From contig JAOEUK010000001.1 of NCBI GenBank assembly GCA_028382965.1, forward strand, positions 186,001 to 250,000: a stretch of DNA of 64,000 nt, given 5' to 3'. The notes beneath the pieces are model-generated. The model saw nothing but the letters and a program-made list of their open reading frames with translations, did no database searches and was not told the origin of the DNA. Made by a program: the position numbers and the translations under genes. Positions 35,626-45,717 of this stretch are shown here, one piece after another. Position 1 is the stretch's first letter; every line of letters starts with the position of its first letter. Source of the stretch: Candidatus Puniceispirillum sp. (GTDB lineage: Bacteria > Pseudomonadota > Alphaproteobacteria > Puniceispirillales > Puniceispirillaceae).

Positions 35626-36495
35626 ATGACAGCTTTTATAAAAATGCATGGCCTTGGCAATGATTTCATTGTTCTTGATGCGCGTGATCCGGGTAGCGGG
35701 ATCCCGGATGTGATTAGTGAGGCTGCGGCAACCGCACTTGCAGAGCGTCATTTCGGGATTGGCTGCGATCAAATTCTTGTTATCCGACGATCTCAGCGTG
35801 CTGATATTTTTATGCAGATTTTCAATAGTGATGGCAGTAATGCGGCGGCATGTGGTAATGGCACAAGATGTGTAGCTGCTTATATCATGCAAAAGCTTAC
35901 TCTGGAGCAGCTCTCCATTGAAACTGAAGCAGGTTTGTTAAAAAGCTGGTGTTCAGTTGAAAATCCTGACCATATAGCGGTTGATATGGGGCCTGTTCAT
36001 CTTGATTGGACGGCTGTACCACTGGCAAAAAGGGTAGATACATTGGCCGTCGATCTTGGTTCGTCTGCCCCCTCGCCCGCGATTTGTCAGTCGATAGGAA
36101 ACCCACATGCGGTGTTGTTTGTTGAAGATGCTGAATCTGTTGACCTTAATGCCATTGGCCCAGAGCTTGAGCATCATTCGATATTTCCAGACCGGGCAAA
36201 TATTTCCTTTGTGAATCAAATTGGGCCTGACCAATTCCGTATGCGGGTGTGGGAACGAGGTGGCGGCATTACCTTTGCCTGTGGTAGCGGTGCCTGTGCG
36301 GTTGGCGTTGCGGTGTACCGTTCTGGACGCGGTTCGAGAAGCACAGAAATCATTATGGATGGTGGCTCTGTTTTTATTGATTGGCACGATGATGGAACTG
36401 CGGGTGGACGCGTGATTATGCGCGGGCCCGTAACCTTTGTTTTTGACGGTATACTTTGTGCGCATCTGGATGGGTTATTGAGGGATAGCACATGA
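35626..36495 (+). CDS. dapF: Diaminopimelate epimerase
   Basis: Converts LL- to meso-diaminopimelate for lysine and peptidoglycan, 289 residues. It has the start FIKMHGLGNDFIVLDAR and the two catalytic cysteines in NAAACGNGTRC and TFACGSGACA. Its last codons overlap the next gene by 4 bases (ATGA), so dapF, mtaB and ftsY form one coupled operon. Confidence 0.97.
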   Translation: MTAFIKMHGLGNDFIVLDARDPGSGIPDVISEAAATALAERHFGIGCDQILVIRRSQRADIFMQIFNSDGSNAAACGNGTRCVAAYIMQKLTLEQLSIETEAGLLKSWCSVENPDHIAVDMGPVHLDWTAVPLAKRVDTLAVDLGSSAPSPAICQSIGNPHAVLFVEDAESVDLNAIGPELEHHSIFPDRANISFVNQIGPDQFRMRVWERGGGITFACGSGACAVGVAVYRSGRGSRSTEIIMDGGSVFIDWHDDGTAGGRVIMRGPVTFVFDGILCAHLDGLLRDST

Positions 36496-37769
36496 CCAAG
36501 CGTAATACGCCCAGGGTACAAACATTCGGATGTCGCTTGAATATCTGGGAATCAGAAGTCCTGCGTGCTCAGGCCGGGGCTGCCGGCCTATCGGATGCAA
36601 TTATTTTTAATACCTGTGCGGTTACTGCCGAGGCTGAAAAACAGGCTCGTCAGGCAATTCGCAAAGCCCGCCGCGATCACCCTGATACTAGGATTATTGT
36701 CACTGGCTGTGCTGCACAGATTGCCCCTGACTTATGGGCTGATATGCCGGAAGTCACACAAGTGCTTGGCAATCATGACAAGCTGAAAGCTGAAAGCTGG
36801 GAAAAGCTTGCAGCTATTGATGGCTCAACACTTTTAGTCAGTAACATTATGGAAGTGCATGAAACGGCATCGCATCTAGTCGATAGTTTTCACAAACATA
36901 CTCGTGCTTTTCTCCAGGTACAGCAGGGCTGTGATCATCGCTGCACCTTTTGCATCATTCCCTATGGTAGGGGCAATAACCGGTCAGTCCCTAAAAGCGG
37001 TTTGGTTGATGCTGCAAAAAACCTTGTAGCCAATGGCTGTAAAGAGGTGGTTTTGACTGGTGTTGACATCACCTCATGGGGCAACGATTTACCAAGCCGG
37101 CCACGTCTTGGCAATTTGGTACGCCATCTTTTGGAAGAGGTTAAAGACTTGCCACGATTAAGGCTATCGTCAATTGACCCAGCTGAATTGGACGCAGAAT
37201 TGATGGATGTTCTTGCTGATGATCCGCGCTTAATGCCGCATCTGCACTTATCGGCACAGCATGGTGATGATATTATTTTAAAACGGATGAAGCGCCGGCA
37301 TTTAGCAAGAGATATTATGCGATTTTGTGATGAAGCACGCCGCCGCCGCTCAGACGTTGTGTTTGGAGCGGATGTGATTGCAGGCTTCCCAACTGAGACA
37401 GATCAGGGGCATCAGGCAAGCCTTGATATGATTGTGGCAGCCAATATTACCCATCTTCATGTCTTTCCATATTCACCACGTGTAGGAACTCCAGCAGCTG
37501 AGATGCCGCAGCTTAAGCCCGAAATTATCAAAACACGTTCTCGGGCATTACGTTTGCTTGGGGCGCAACAGCTAGAGGGATTTCTTGATTCTGCTTTGGG
37601 AACCAAGGATCAGCTTTTAGTTGAGAAGGGTAATTGTGGTCATGGCCGCAATTTTACTAAAATCCGGCTTGATGGTGAGATTTGTCCATCTGGTCGTCTA
37701 GTTGATGTTGATATTGTGCGGCGGGATGGTGACAGTCTTGTTGGTCGCAAGCGAGCGAGAGGCACATGA
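36492..37769 (+). CDS. mtaB: tRNA t6A37 methylthiotransferase MtaB
   Basis: A radical-SAM enzyme that adds a methylthio group to t6A at position 37 of tRNA, 425 residues. The N-terminal UPF0004 domain has cysteines in TFGCRLN, NTCAVTAEAE and VTGCAAQ. The SAM motif is QQGCDHRCTFCIIPYGRG (CxxxCxxC). VIAGFPTET and a C-terminal TRAM-like region follow. It matches MtaB rather than MiaB in motif style (RLN rather than QMN). Coupled by 4-base overlaps to dapF and ftsY. Confidence 0.95.
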   Translation: MTKRNTPRVQTFGCRLNIWESEVLRAQAGAAGLSDAIIFNTCAVTAEAEKQARQAIRKARRDHPDTRIIVTGCAAQIAPDLWADMPEVTQVLGNHDKLKAESWEKLAAIDGSTLLVSNIMEVHETASHLVDSFHKHTRAFLQVQQGCDHRCTFCIIPYGRGNNRSVPKSGLVDAAKNLVANGCKEVVLTGVDITSWGNDLPSRPRLGNLVRHLLEEVKDLPRLRLSSIDPAELDAELMDVLADDPRLMPHLHLSAQHGDDIILKRMKRRHLARDIMRFCDEARRRRSDVVFGADVIAGFPTETDQGHQASLDMIVAANITHLHVFPYSPRVGTPAAEMPQLKPEIIKTRSRALRLLGAQQLEGFLDSALGTKDQLLVEKGNCGHGRNFTKIRLDGEICPSGRLVDVDIVRRDGDSLVGRKRARGT

Positions 37770-38704
37770 ACTGGTTTAAGAAACTAAAAGATGGACTCAG
37801 CAAATCCAGCAAGAAGGTTTCTGGATCGCTGGCCAGCCTACCATCAATACCAGCATTGATTGGTAAATCAAAACTAGATGCGGCATCATTGGAAGAAGTT
37901 GAAGATGCATTGATTGCCGCCGATCTTGGCACTGCCTCATCGACCCGCCTTGCTGCCGCCCTAAAAGCACATAAATTCGATGGACTGGTGGATGCAAATT
38001 CAATCGCGCTGGCACTTGCCGCGGGTCTTCAAACGATTCTTGAACCAGTGGCCAAGCCATTGGAGATTAGATCTGAAAATCGGCCTCATGTTGTTCTTCT
38101 TGTTGGGGTCAATGGATCTGGCAAAACGACAACTGCGGGAAAGCTTGCACAAATTTGGCAGGGGCAAGGTAAAAAGGTTTTGCTTGCAGCTGGTGACACG
38201 TTCCGGGCGGCGGCAGTCGAACAGCTGCAGATCTGGGGACAGCGAACTGGTACAAATGTGATTGCTGATGCTACTGGCGGTGATGCGGCTGCACTAGCCT
38301 ACCGAGCGTTGGCACAGGCAATCGAAGAAAATGCTGATGTGCTGATCATTGATACCGCAGGGCGTCTTCAGAACCGTAGTGAATTGATGGATGAGTTGGC
38401 AAAGATTATTCGTGTTATCCGTAAATTGGATAAGAGCGCACCGCATGATTCGGTTATTGTACTGGATGGAACCGTTGGCCAAAATGCGTTATCCCAAGTT
38501 AAGGCATTTTTGGCTGTTGCGGATGTATCTGGTTTGATTGTTACCAAGCTTGATGGATCGGCAAAAGGTGGAGTTGTTGTAGCACTTGCTGAAGAGTTTG
38601 GCCTGCCGGTTCATGCTGTTGGAGTTGGTGAAGGAGCTGATGATTTACAGCCATTTGCCGCTGATGAATTTGCCAAGGCGCTTGCCGGGGTTTCTGCTAG
38701 CTAG
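37766..38704 (+). CDS. ftsY: Signal recognition particle receptor FtsY
   Basis: The SRP receptor GTPase at the inner membrane, 312 residues. After a short basic N-terminus (MNWFKKLKDGLSKSSKKV) come the four-helix N domain and the G domain: VGVNGSGKTTTAGKLA, AGDTFRAAAVEQL, DTAGRLQN and TKLDGSAKGG. It lacks the long acidic A domain of E. coli FtsY, as usual in alphaproteobacteria. ffh lies 1 kb downstream. Confidence 0.97.
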   Translation: MNWFKKLKDGLSKSSKKVSGSLASLPSIPALIGKSKLDAASLEEVEDALIAADLGTASSTRLAAALKAHKFDGLVDANSIALALAAGLQTILEPVAKPLEIRSENRPHVVLLVGVNGSGKTTTAGKLAQIWQGQGKKVLLAAGDTFRAAAVEQLQIWGQRTGTNVIADATGGDAAALAYRALAQAIEENADVLIIDTAGRLQNRSELMDELAKIIRVIRKLDKSAPHDSVIVLDGTVGQNALSQVKAFLAVADVSGLIVTKLDGSAKGGVVVALAEEFGLPVHAVGVGEGADDLQPFAADEFAKALAGVSAS

Positions 38705-38731
38705 GCTGGAAATAATTTACCTAGTTTGTCA

Positions 38732-39523
38732 TTATTTGGGCAATAGGGTTGTACTGCGACCTGACAAGTAATAGGCCAGCAACCCAACATATTCATGCAG
38801 GCTTTGACGGACAATTGAAACGCCACCCTGTATATCCCATAAACTTGTGTAGCCTGTTTTTGGTGTTTGGTAATCAACAGGGTAGGGAATGATGCCTGTC
38901 CAACCAGCAGCAGCAAAACTACCGATGGCGCGTGGCATGTGATTTGCCGATGTCACAAGAATCCAGTTCGTGCCGGGTTCAGCAACAAATATCTGCCGAC
39001 TATTCACTGCATTTTCGTATGTGTTACGACTGTTTTCTTCATAAAAAACGGCTGTATTCAACCCACCTAGCTGGTGGACAAGATCACGTATATTGTCGCT
39101 TTCTCGCCATCCGCGTGGCACCAATGCACCAGAAAATCCACTGAATAAAATTGGAGTTTTTGGCAGCTGATGTGTCAATGCTACGGCAGCAGTAAATCGT
39201 TCGGCACTGCTGCCCAGCCCATATTGATTATGACTTTTAGCTATTACTCCATCGCCAGAAAAGCCACCAAGGACAATGATTCCGTCAATGTGTTTTTGTC
39301 CAATTTCACCGCGGACAACACGTCCCTCAAGAAACTGTAGTGGTAGACTCGACAGTGGCAAAATGCCATAAACAATTGGCAGGGTAATACCACATGTAAA
39401 TGATATACGCATGATCCAGCCCCATCGTCGCCATCGCGCAATAAGACCCAGCAAAAATAATAGATACGGAATTACCAGTGGTTCAAGAAGAAGACTGAGT
39501 GATTTAGATAAAATAAAGAACAT
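38732..39523 (-). CDS. ElyC/SanA/YdcF-family DUF218 membrane protein
   Basis: A 263-residue protein with two N-terminal transmembrane segments (SLLLEPLVIPYLLFLLGLI, then a second after RWRRWGW). The DUF218 domain shows IDGIIVLGGF, ILFSGFSGALVPRGW, SRNTYENAVNS and LVTSANHMPRAIGSF. The related E. coli ElyC affects envelope and peptidoglycan precursor homeostasis; the biochemical activity is not settled. It sits in opposite orientation between ftsY and ffh. A decayed homologue lies at 16094-16619. Confidence 0.9.
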   Translation of the reverse strand: MFFILSKSLSLLLEPLVIPYLLFLLGLIARWRRWGWIMRISFTCGITLPIVYGILPLSSLPLQFLEGRVVRGEIGQKHIDGIIVLGGFSGDGVIAKSHNQYGLGSSAERFTAAVALTHQLPKTPILFSGFSGALVPRGWRESDNIRDLVHQLGGLNTAVFYEENSRNTYENAVNSRQIFVAEPGTNWILVTSANHMPRAIGSFAAAGWTGIIPYPVDYQTPKTGYTSLWDIQGGVSIVRQSLHEYVGLLAYYLSGRSTTLLPK

Positions 39524-39720
39524 GGGTTATTCTTGACAATTCACGTTAAAAAGTGCAAGACTTTATAACAAATCAGGCCATCGCCAAACGATACGACCTT
39601 AACGGGTTCCACACGTCCTTAAAGTTTTTGAGCACGGGTGTAACATTCTTTTTGTAATTTTGATGATTGTTGATGTTAATCGGGCCATAAAACAATGATG
39701 AGGCAGGTGGACTAGAAACC

Positions 39721-41244
39721 ATGTTTGACACGCTCAAAAACAAACTAACTGACGTCTTTGACGGGTTAGCGCGTCGAGGTGCGCTTAGTGAGTCGGATGT
39801 TGATGCTGCGCTTAGTGAAGTGCGACTTGCCTTGCTTGACGCTGATGTAGCTTTGCCTGCGGTAAAATCCTTCATTAATAAAGTGCGTGAAAAAGCTGTT
39901 GGCGTTGCTAACATGCGTTCGGTCCGGCCCGATCAGCAGGTGATTAAAATTGTTCACGATGCGCTGGTTGACATGCTTGGTGGTGATGCAGCGCCGCTCA
40001 ATTTAGGGACTAATCCGCCGTCCGTTATTTTAATGGCTGGGTTGCAGGGTTCAGGCAAAACAACGACGGCAGGGAAACTAGCATTGCGCCTGCGGAAACG
40101 TGACCGTAAAAAGGTGATGCTGGCATCGCTTGATGTAACTCGGCCGGCTGCGCGTGAACAACTGCGGTTGCTTGGTGAACAGGCTGAGGTTGGCGTGCTC
40201 AAAGAGGTGGACGGAGAAAGCCCTGCGCAAATTGCAAAACGTGCTTTGCAGGCTGCAAAATTGCAGGCATATGACGTGCTCATTCTTGACACTGCAGGGC
40301 GTCTTAGCATTGATGAAGCTCTGATGGCCGAATTACGTGAGATTAAAAAACTTACTAACCCGCATGAAATTCTCTTAGTTGCGGATTCAATGACTGGTCA
40401 GGATGCGGTACTAACAGCCGAGGCCTTTCATAAGGCGGTTGGTGTAACTGGAATTGCGCTGACCCGTCTCGATGGTGATGCGCGCGGTGGTGCAGCGCTG
40501 TCAATGCGCCATGTCACTGGGTGCGCGATCAAGCTTGCAGGTGTTGGAGAAAAACAAGGTGCGTTAGAAGATTTTGATCCAGCACGTCTTGCTGGTCGCA
40601 TAATGGATATGGGCGATGTTGTTGCTCTAGTTGAAAAAGCTGCGGAAACCATTGAGGTTGAAGAAGCTGAACGGCTTGCTAAGCGCATGGCCAAAGGCCA
40701 GTTTGACATGAATGATTTTCTGTCACAAATTCGCCAGCTTCAAAAAATGGGTGGACTTGGTGGTATAATGGGCATGCTGCCTGGCATTGGTAAGATGCAA
40801 AAGCAAATTGCGGCAGCTGGCATTGATGACAGCATGATAAAACGGCAAGAAGCCATAATTCTTTCGATGACCAAAAAAGAACGAATTTCAGTTGGTTTGC
40901 TGAATGCATCACGGCGTAAACGTATTGCTCTTGGGTCAGGAAGCTCGGTCCAAGAAGTTAACCGGCTGGTGAAGCAATATCAGGACATGGCCCGGATGAT
41001 GAAAAAGCTGGGGAGTAAAACTGGCGCTGCAGCTATGAAAGCCATGCTTGGCGGCGCAGGTATGGGTGGTGCTACTGGTGCAATGGGTGGTGCTGGTGGG
41101 ATGCCAGGCCTTGGCGCGTTATCAAGTAGTTTTGGTGGCAACCTTGGAAAGAGCATGGGCGGAGGCCTCGCTAAAGGAATAGGCAGCAGCCTTACTAATG
41201 GATTACCGGGTTTGGGTGGCAAACTTTCCGGCAAGAAGAAATAG
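39721..41244 (+). CDS. ffh: Signal recognition particle protein Ffh
   Basis: SRP54 GTPase, 507 residues, that binds signal sequences with 4.5S RNA. The N domain is followed by the G domain (MAGLQGSGKTTTAGKLALRL, LDVTRPAAREQL, DTAGRLS, TRLDGDARGGAALS) and the methionine-rich M domain (FLSQIRQLQKMGGLGGIMGM, then SRRKRIALGSGSSVQEVNRL). The tail from about residue 440 is a glycine/methionine-rich low-complexity extension. No 4.5S RNA gene was seen nearby. First gene of the rpsP-rimM-trmD-rplS cluster. Confidence 0.98.
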   Translation: MFDTLKNKLTDVFDGLARRGALSESDVDAALSEVRLALLDADVALPAVKSFINKVREKAVGVANMRSVRPDQQVIKIVHDALVDMLGGDAAPLNLGTNPPSVILMAGLQGSGKTTTAGKLALRLRKRDRKKVMLASLDVTRPAAREQLRLLGEQAEVGVLKEVDGESPAQIAKRALQAAKLQAYDVLILDTAGRLSIDEALMAELREIKKLTNPHEILLVADSMTGQDAVLTAEAFHKAVGVTGIALTRLDGDARGGAALSMRHVTGCAIKLAGVGEKQGALEDFDPARLAGRIMDMGDVVALVEKAAETIEVEEAERLAKRMAKGQFDMNDFLSQIRQLQKMGGLGGIMGMLPGIGKMQKQIAAAGIDDSMIKRQEAIILSMTKKERISVGLLNASRRKRIALGSGSSVQEVNRLVKQYQDMARMMKKLGSKTGAAAMKAMLGGAGMGGATGAMGGAGGMPGLGALSSSFGGNLGKSMGGGLAKGIGSSLTNGLPGLGGKLSGKKK

Positions 41245-41283
41245 TTTTTATAAACGACTAACGCCAATGAAAGGAATAAATTC

Positions 41284-41778
41284 ATGGCTTTGAAAATTAG
41301 ACTAGCACGCGGCGGTGCAAAGAAACGCCCATTTTACCGTATTGTTGTTGCCGAAGCATCGTCACCACGCGATGGGCGTTATGTTGAGCGTGTTGGCACT
41401 TATGACCCGATGGTTCCAAAAGAACATGATCAGCGTATGTCGTTAAACAGCGAGCGGATTACATTTTGGCTTGGCAAAGGCGCCAAACCAACTGAGCGTG
41501 TTCAAAAGATGCTGGCTGCTGCTGGTCTAACGGAAGCTTTGGTTATTCGTGATCAGCCAAAGAAATCAGCACCCGGCAAAAAGCGTTTAGAACGGGAGGC
41601 TGAAGCTGCTGCTGCTGCTGCTGCTGAATCACCAGCCGAGGAAGCTGCTGCTGAAGCACCAGCCGAGGAAGCTGCCACTGAAGCACCAGCCGAGGAAGCT
41701 GCTGCTGAAGCACCAGCCGAGGAAGCTGCCGCTGAAGCACCAGCCGAGGAAGCTGCTGAGGAAAAGGCAGACAGCTAG
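41284..41778 (+). CDS. rpsP: 30S ribosomal protein bS16 with repetitive C-terminal tail
   Basis: The first 80 residues are a normal bS16: [24 protein letters not shown] and [10 protein letters not shown], used early in 30S assembly. The protein is 164 residues because of an Ala/Glu/Pro tail built from a tandem repeat, preceded by a poly-Ala run. AAAGGAA precedes the ATG. Its TAG stop overlaps the GTG start of rimM (TAGTG). Tails of this composition occur in other alphaproteobacterial bS16 proteins, with varying length. Confidence 0.97.
   Translation: MALKIRLARGGAKKRPFYRIVVAEASSPRDGRYVERVGTYDPMVPKEHDQRMSLNSERITFWLGKGAKPTERVQKMLAAAGLTEALVIRDQPKKSAPGKKRLEREAEAAAAAAAESPAEEAAAEAPAEEAATEAPAEEAAAEAPAEEAAAEAPAEEAAEEKADS
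41626..41760 (+). repeat. Five tandem 27-bp repeats inside rpsP
   Basis: Five adjacent 27-base units begin with GAAGCACCAGCCGAGGAAGC (the first unit has TCA for GCA) and encode E-A-P-A-E-E-A-A-A with slight variation. A GCT run lies just before (about 41606-41625). The third codon positions are nearly identical between units, which points to recent slippage or unequal crossing-over. Confidence 0.95.
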
Positions 41779-42329
41779 TGTCAACTGTTCAGCTGCCAAT
41801 TGGTGCGATTGTTGGTCCGCAAGGAATCAAGGGGCAGTTCAAGGTAAAACCATTTACCGCGAAACCCCATTCGCTGTCTGCATATGGCCCAGTCACAACC
41901 GATAATGGTCTTCAACTGACGTTAGAGATCATGTCGATCAATTCAAAGGGGCTGGCAATTGCGAGCGCCAACGGCATATGTACACGCGAAGCGGCTGAAG
42001 CCTTGCGCGGTATGACTCTACTTGTTGCACGTGAAAAATTGCCAGATCTTAATGATAACGAATTTTATCATGCAGACTTGATAGGGATGACAGTAAACAA
42101 TCAAGATGGTATCTGGGTTGGTAGCTTAGTTTCCATCCATAATTTTGGAGCGGGAGACATTGCTGAATTGGCGCAAGATCGGGGTCCAACGATTATGGTT
42201 CCGTTTGGCAGTGATAGGTTAATTAGGATTAACATGGAGACAAAAGAACTTTGCCTTTTGATACCAGATGGTTTGCTAGGTGACGCAAAAGAGGATGACA
42301 AAGTCAGTGGAGATGATGAACTCAGTTAA
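41778..42329 (+). CDS. rimM: Ribosome maturation factor RimM
   Basis: A 16S/S19 assembly factor, 183 residues, with an N-terminal barrel (LPIGAIVGPQGIKGQFKVKPF), EAAEALRGMTLLVAREKLP, and a PRC barrel beginning EFYHADLIGM and containing IMVPFGSDRLIRI. The start is GTG at 41778, overlapping the rpsP stop; no alternative fits the family start. The 12-residue acidic tail is unremarkable. Confidence 0.95.
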   Translation: MSTVQLPIGAIVGPQGIKGQFKVKPFTAKPHSLSAYGPVTTDNGLQLTLEIMSINSKGLAIASANGICTREAAEALRGMTLLVAREKLPDLNDNEFYHADLIGMTVNNQDGIWVGSLVSIHNFGAGDIAELAQDRGPTIMVPFGSDRLIRINMETKELCLLIPDGLLGDAKEDDKVSGDDELS

Positions 42330-42364
42330 GTTGACAGGACAAAATATTGAAAAGGATGGGTAAA

Positions 42365-43132
42365 ATGGCGGTTAAAAAACCTCATCCGAAACAGAAAATT
42401 GAGGCCAACACGGCTTTGCTGCAGTGGCAGGCAACGATCTTAACTTTATTTCCAGAGATGTTTCCAGGGCATTTGGCACATTCATTGGCAGGAAAATCGT
42501 TGAATGAGGGCATTTGGTCGCTGAAAACACTGGACATTCGTGAATTTGCGGGCGATAAGCACCAAACCGTAGATGATACTCCTCTTGGCGGTGGAGCTGG
42601 TATGGTGCTAAAACCAGATGTTGTGGCTGCCGCGCTTGGCGCTGCCGAAGACTGCCCGGGCCCAAGGATATATCTGTCACCGCGTGGAAGGGTGTTGGAC
42701 CAAGAGCTTGTTCGAGAGCTGGCTGATGCCGAAGGTGCGGTGCTCCTTTGCGGGCGTTATGAAGGGATTGATCAAAGGGTGATCGATTCTGCTGATATGA
42801 TGGAAATCAGTATTGGCGATTATATTTTGTCAGGAGGTGAAACAGCCGCGCTGACTTTGATGGATACAGTGATACGCTTGTTACCTGGTGTCATGGGTAG
42901 GGAGGCCAGCCATCGAGAAGAAAGTTTTGAGAACGGATTGCTGGAGTATTCGCATTTTACTCACCCTCGTGTCTGGAATGGCATCGAAGCTCCAAAAGTT
43001 CTAGCTTCAGGTCACCACCGCAAGATTGCTGAGTGGCGACAGGCGGAGGCAGAAAAAGAGACGCAGCGTCGGAGACCAGATTTGTGGCAAAAATATTTGG
43101 ATCAGAGGTCACTGCGTGAGATTAAAAAGTAA
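42365..43132 (+). CDS. trmD: tRNA (guanine-37-N1)-methyltransferase TrmD
   Basis: A SPOUT methyltransferase making m1G37 in tRNA to prevent frameshifting, about 255 residues. It shows [29 protein letters not shown] and the trefoil-knot segment [15 protein letters not shown] followed by [16 protein letters not shown] is well placed for the ATG at 42365; two starts up to 18 bases earlier are possible. The residues before WQATIL are a nonhomologous extension. Confidence 0.96.
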   Translation: MAVKKPHPKQKIEANTALLQWQATILTLFPEMFPGHLAHSLAGKSLNEGIWSLKTLDIREFAGDKHQTVDDTPLGGGAGMVLKPDVVAAALGAAEDCPGPRIYLSPRGRVLDQELVRELADAEGAVLLCGRYEGIDQRVIDSADMMEISIGDYILSGGETAALTLMDTVIRLLPGVMGREASHREESFENGLLEYSHFTHPRVWNGIEAPKVLASGHHRKIAEWRQAEAEKETQRRRPDLWQKYLDQRSLREIKK

Positions 43133-43210
43133 GTTGCCTGCCAGCAAACGTCTGGAATCGGCTAAATTAGCCGTTATCGGTAACACGGAATGGATGAAGG
43201 GAATCGGGCG

Positions 43211-43591
43211 ATGAACATCATTGACCGCATAGGTAATAAACAGATTGAAAAAGTGCTTGGTCAGCGTCAACTGCCAGAATTTGCGCCAGGCGATACAGTT
43301 CGCGTTGATGTCAAGGTGACTGAAGGTACGCGTGAGAGGGTTCAGGCCTTTGAAGGAGTGTGCATTGCTCGCAAGAGTAGTGGCGTAAATTCATCATTTA
43401 CGGTTAGGAAGCTATCCTACGGTGAAGGTGTTGAGCGCGTCTTCCCAACTCATGCTCCGCAGGTTGCAGGTGTCACAGTGATGCGTCGTGGTCGGGTTCG
43501 TCGCGCTAAGTTATATTATTTGCGTGGCCGGACTGGCAAGGCAGCACGTATTGCCGAAAAAACAACCTATCGTGAGCCGTCTTCTTCTTGA
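43211..43591 (+). CDS. rplS: 50S ribosomal protein bL19
   Basis: A 126-residue bL19 at the subunit interface: [52 protein letters not shown], and [23 protein letters not shown]. The ATG at 43211 is the family start, with GGGA just upstream. Last gene of the ribosome cluster; leuC follows after 56 bases with no clear terminator between. Confidence 0.97.
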   Translation: MNIIDRIGNKQIEKVLGQRQLPEFAPGDTVRVDVKVTEGTRERVQAFEGVCIARKSSGVNSSFTVRKLSYGEGVERVFPTHAPQVAGVTVMRRGRVRRAKLYYLRGRTGKAARIAEKTTYREPSSS

Positions 43592-43647
43592 AGTGCCAGC
43601 CTTAACTATTAGACGGTCTCCTCGCTGAGAGTTATAAGGAGAATGGT

Positions 43648-45051
43648 ATGTCAACTCCAAAAACCCTGTTTGATAAAATCTGGGATGCCCATGTTGTGCA
43701 TCAGCAAAAGGATGGGACTTGTCTGATTTATATAGACAGGCACCTTGTCCATGAGGTGACCAGCCCACAGGCGTTTGAGGGCCTTCGTAACTCTGGAAGA
43801 GCTTTGCGTGCGCCAGCCCGGACCCTTGCTGTTGCTGATCACAATATTCCAACAACTGACCGCTCAGTAGGAATTGCAGATGAAGAAAGCCGTATTCAGG
43901 TTGAAACGTTAGAAAAGAACGCAGCCGATTTTGGAGTGCCGTATTTTGCTGTAGATGATATCCGTCAAGGCATTGTTCATGTTATTGGCCCAGAGCAAGG
44001 TTTTACCTTACCTGGAATGACTATTGTTTGTGGAGATTCTCATACAGCAACGCATGGTGCGTTTGGTGCCCTAGCGTTTGGCATTGGGACTTCTGAAGTA
44101 GAACATGTATTAGCCACTCAGACATTGATTCAAAAGCCAGCTAAAAATATGCGGATTACGGTTGATGGTGAACTTGCTGATAGCGTAACAGCTAAAGACG
44201 TGATTTTAGCTATTATTGGAAAAATAGGCACGGCAGGCGGTACAGGGCACGTGATCGAATTTGCTGGATCTGTCATTCGTGATTTGAGTGTAGAGGGTCG
44301 CATGACGATCTGCAATATGGCTATTGAAGCTGGCGCGCGTGCTGGAATGATTTCACCAGACCAAACAACATATGATTACCTAGCAGATCGCCCCATGGCG
44401 CCAAAGGGAGATAATTGGGAACAAGCAGTCGCCTATTGGCAAACCCTTCCATCGGATGATGGGGCTGATTATGATAAAGAAATCACACTTGTTGCTCAAG
44501 ATATTGCACCAACGGTAACTTGGGGCACGAGCCCTGAAGATGCGCTTGCAATTACAGGCTTTGTTCCAAATCCAGAGAAAGAAAAAGATGCAAGTAAGCG
44601 AGCTAAGATGGAACGTGCAATATCTTATATGGGCCTGAAACCCGGTCAAAAACTGACGGACATTAAAGTTGATACAGTCTTTATTGGGTCATGTACAAAT
44701 AGCCGTATTGAGGATCTAAGGGCAGCAGCAGTGATTGCTGAAGGCCGCAAGGTGGCAGATGGAATGCGTGCTCTTGTGGTGCCCGGGTCAGGGCTTGTGA
44801 AAGAACAGGCTGAAGCCGAAGGCCTCGATAAAGTTTTTGTTGCGGCTGGGTTTGAATGGCGTGAGCCAGGCTGTTCAATGTGCCTTGCGATGAATGACGA
44901 CAAACTAACTGATGGCGAGCGCTGTGCTTCAACGTCTAACCGTAATTTTGAAGGTCGTCAGGGCCGTGGCGGCCGTACACATCTTGTCAGTCCACAGATG
45001 GCTGTAGCCGCAGCGCTTTCGGGCCACCTCACTGATGTTCGGAAAATTTAA
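43648..45051 (+). CDS. leuC: 3-isopropylmalate dehydratase large subunit
   Basis: The [4Fe-4S] aconitase-family subunit of leucine synthesis, 467 residues. It has [31 protein letters not shown] and the cluster cysteines in [14 protein letters not shown] and [16 protein letters not shown] precedes the ATG. Runs with leuD, leuB and asd as an operon. No leader peptide or attenuator was seen before it. Confidence 0.98.
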   Translation: MSTPKTLFDKIWDAHVVHQQKDGTCLIYIDRHLVHEVTSPQAFEGLRNSGRALRAPARTLAVADHNIPTTDRSVGIADEESRIQVETLEKNAADFGVPYFAVDDIRQGIVHVIGPEQGFTLPGMTIVCGDSHTATHGAFGALAFGIGTSEVEHVLATQTLIQKPAKNMRITVDGELADSVTAKDVILAIIGKIGTAGGTGHVIEFAGSVIRDLSVEGRMTICNMAIEAGARAGMISPDQTTYDYLADRPMAPKGDNWEQAVAYWQTLPSDDGADYDKEITLVAQDIAPTVTWGTSPEDALAITGFVPNPEKEKDASKRAKMERAISYMGLKPGQKLTDIKVDTVFIGSCTNSRIEDLRAAAVIAEGRKVADGMRALVVPGSGLVKEQAEAEGLDKVFVAAGFEWREPGCSMCLAMNDDKLTDGERCASTSNRNFEGRQGRGGRTHLVSPQMAVAAALSGHLTDVRKI

Positions 45052-45069
45052 GCGAGACGGGGTAGTTTC

Positions 45070-45675
45070 ATGCAAAAATTTGATAAACTAAGTGGTATCG
45101 CAGCGCCACTAAATATTTTAAACATTGATACGGATATGATCATTCCAAAGCAGTTTTTGAAAACTATAAAACGGTCCGGTCTTGGAAAAAATCTATTTGA
45201 CGAGATGCGTTTCAACCAAGATGGCAGTGAGATTGCTAATTTTGTTTTGAATCAAAACCCATACCGTAATGCAAAAATTTTAGTTGCCGGTGATAATTTT
45301 GGATGTGGTTCAAGCCGCGAGCATGCGCCTTGGGCCTTACTCGATTTTGGCGTGCGTTGTGTTATTTCGACTAGCTTTGCAGATATTTTTTATAATAACT
45401 GTTTTAAGAACGGAATTTTGCCAATTGTGGTCAGTGCTGATGATCGTGATGCCTTGATGGCTGATGCTTGTGATGTCGAAAACCCAGAATTGGCAGTAAA
45501 TTTGCCTGAGCAAACAATTCAGAGACCAAATGGTCCAAAAGTTTCATTTGAGATCGACTCTTTCCGAAAAAAATGTTTGCTTGAGGGCCTTGATGATATT
45601 GGCCTTACCCTTGAAAAGGTGAGTGATATCGATAGTTTTGAGGTCAGGCGAGATCAAGCCCAGCCTTGGCTGTAG
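45070..45675 (+). CDS. leuD: 3-isopropylmalate dehydratase small subunit
   Basis: The swivelling partner of LeuC, 201 residues, with [17 protein letters not shown], the conserved [14 protein letters not shown], and [13 protein letters not shown]-like [13 protein letters not shown]. Length is normal for the bacterial LeuD. It follows leuC after 18 bases. Confidence 0.98.
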   Translation: MQKFDKLSGIAAPLNILNIDTDMIIPKQFLKTIKRSGLGKNLFDEMRFNQDGSEIANFVLNQNPYRNAKILVAGDNFGCGSSREHAPWALLDFGVRCVISTSFADIFYNNCFKNGILPIVVSADDRDALMADACDVENPELAVNLPEQTIQRPNGPKVSFEIDSFRKKCLLEGLDDIGLTLEKVSDIDSFEVRRDQAQPWL

Positions 45676-45717
45676 ATGTCAATGAATATGCAAAGGTGCG
45701 GATTCTAAGGAAAAAAT

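Noticed and set aside
39524-39720. TTGACA at 39533 as an ffh promoter
   Set aside because: The next TATAAC is 25 bases away, too far for sigma-70.
41543-41740. A leucine/glutamine-rich minus-strand protein
   Set aside because: It is the antisense of the rpsP tandem repeat and has no independent support.
43592-43647. Leucine attenuator before leuC
   Set aside because: The gap is only 56 bases and holds no leader peptide or paired hairpins.
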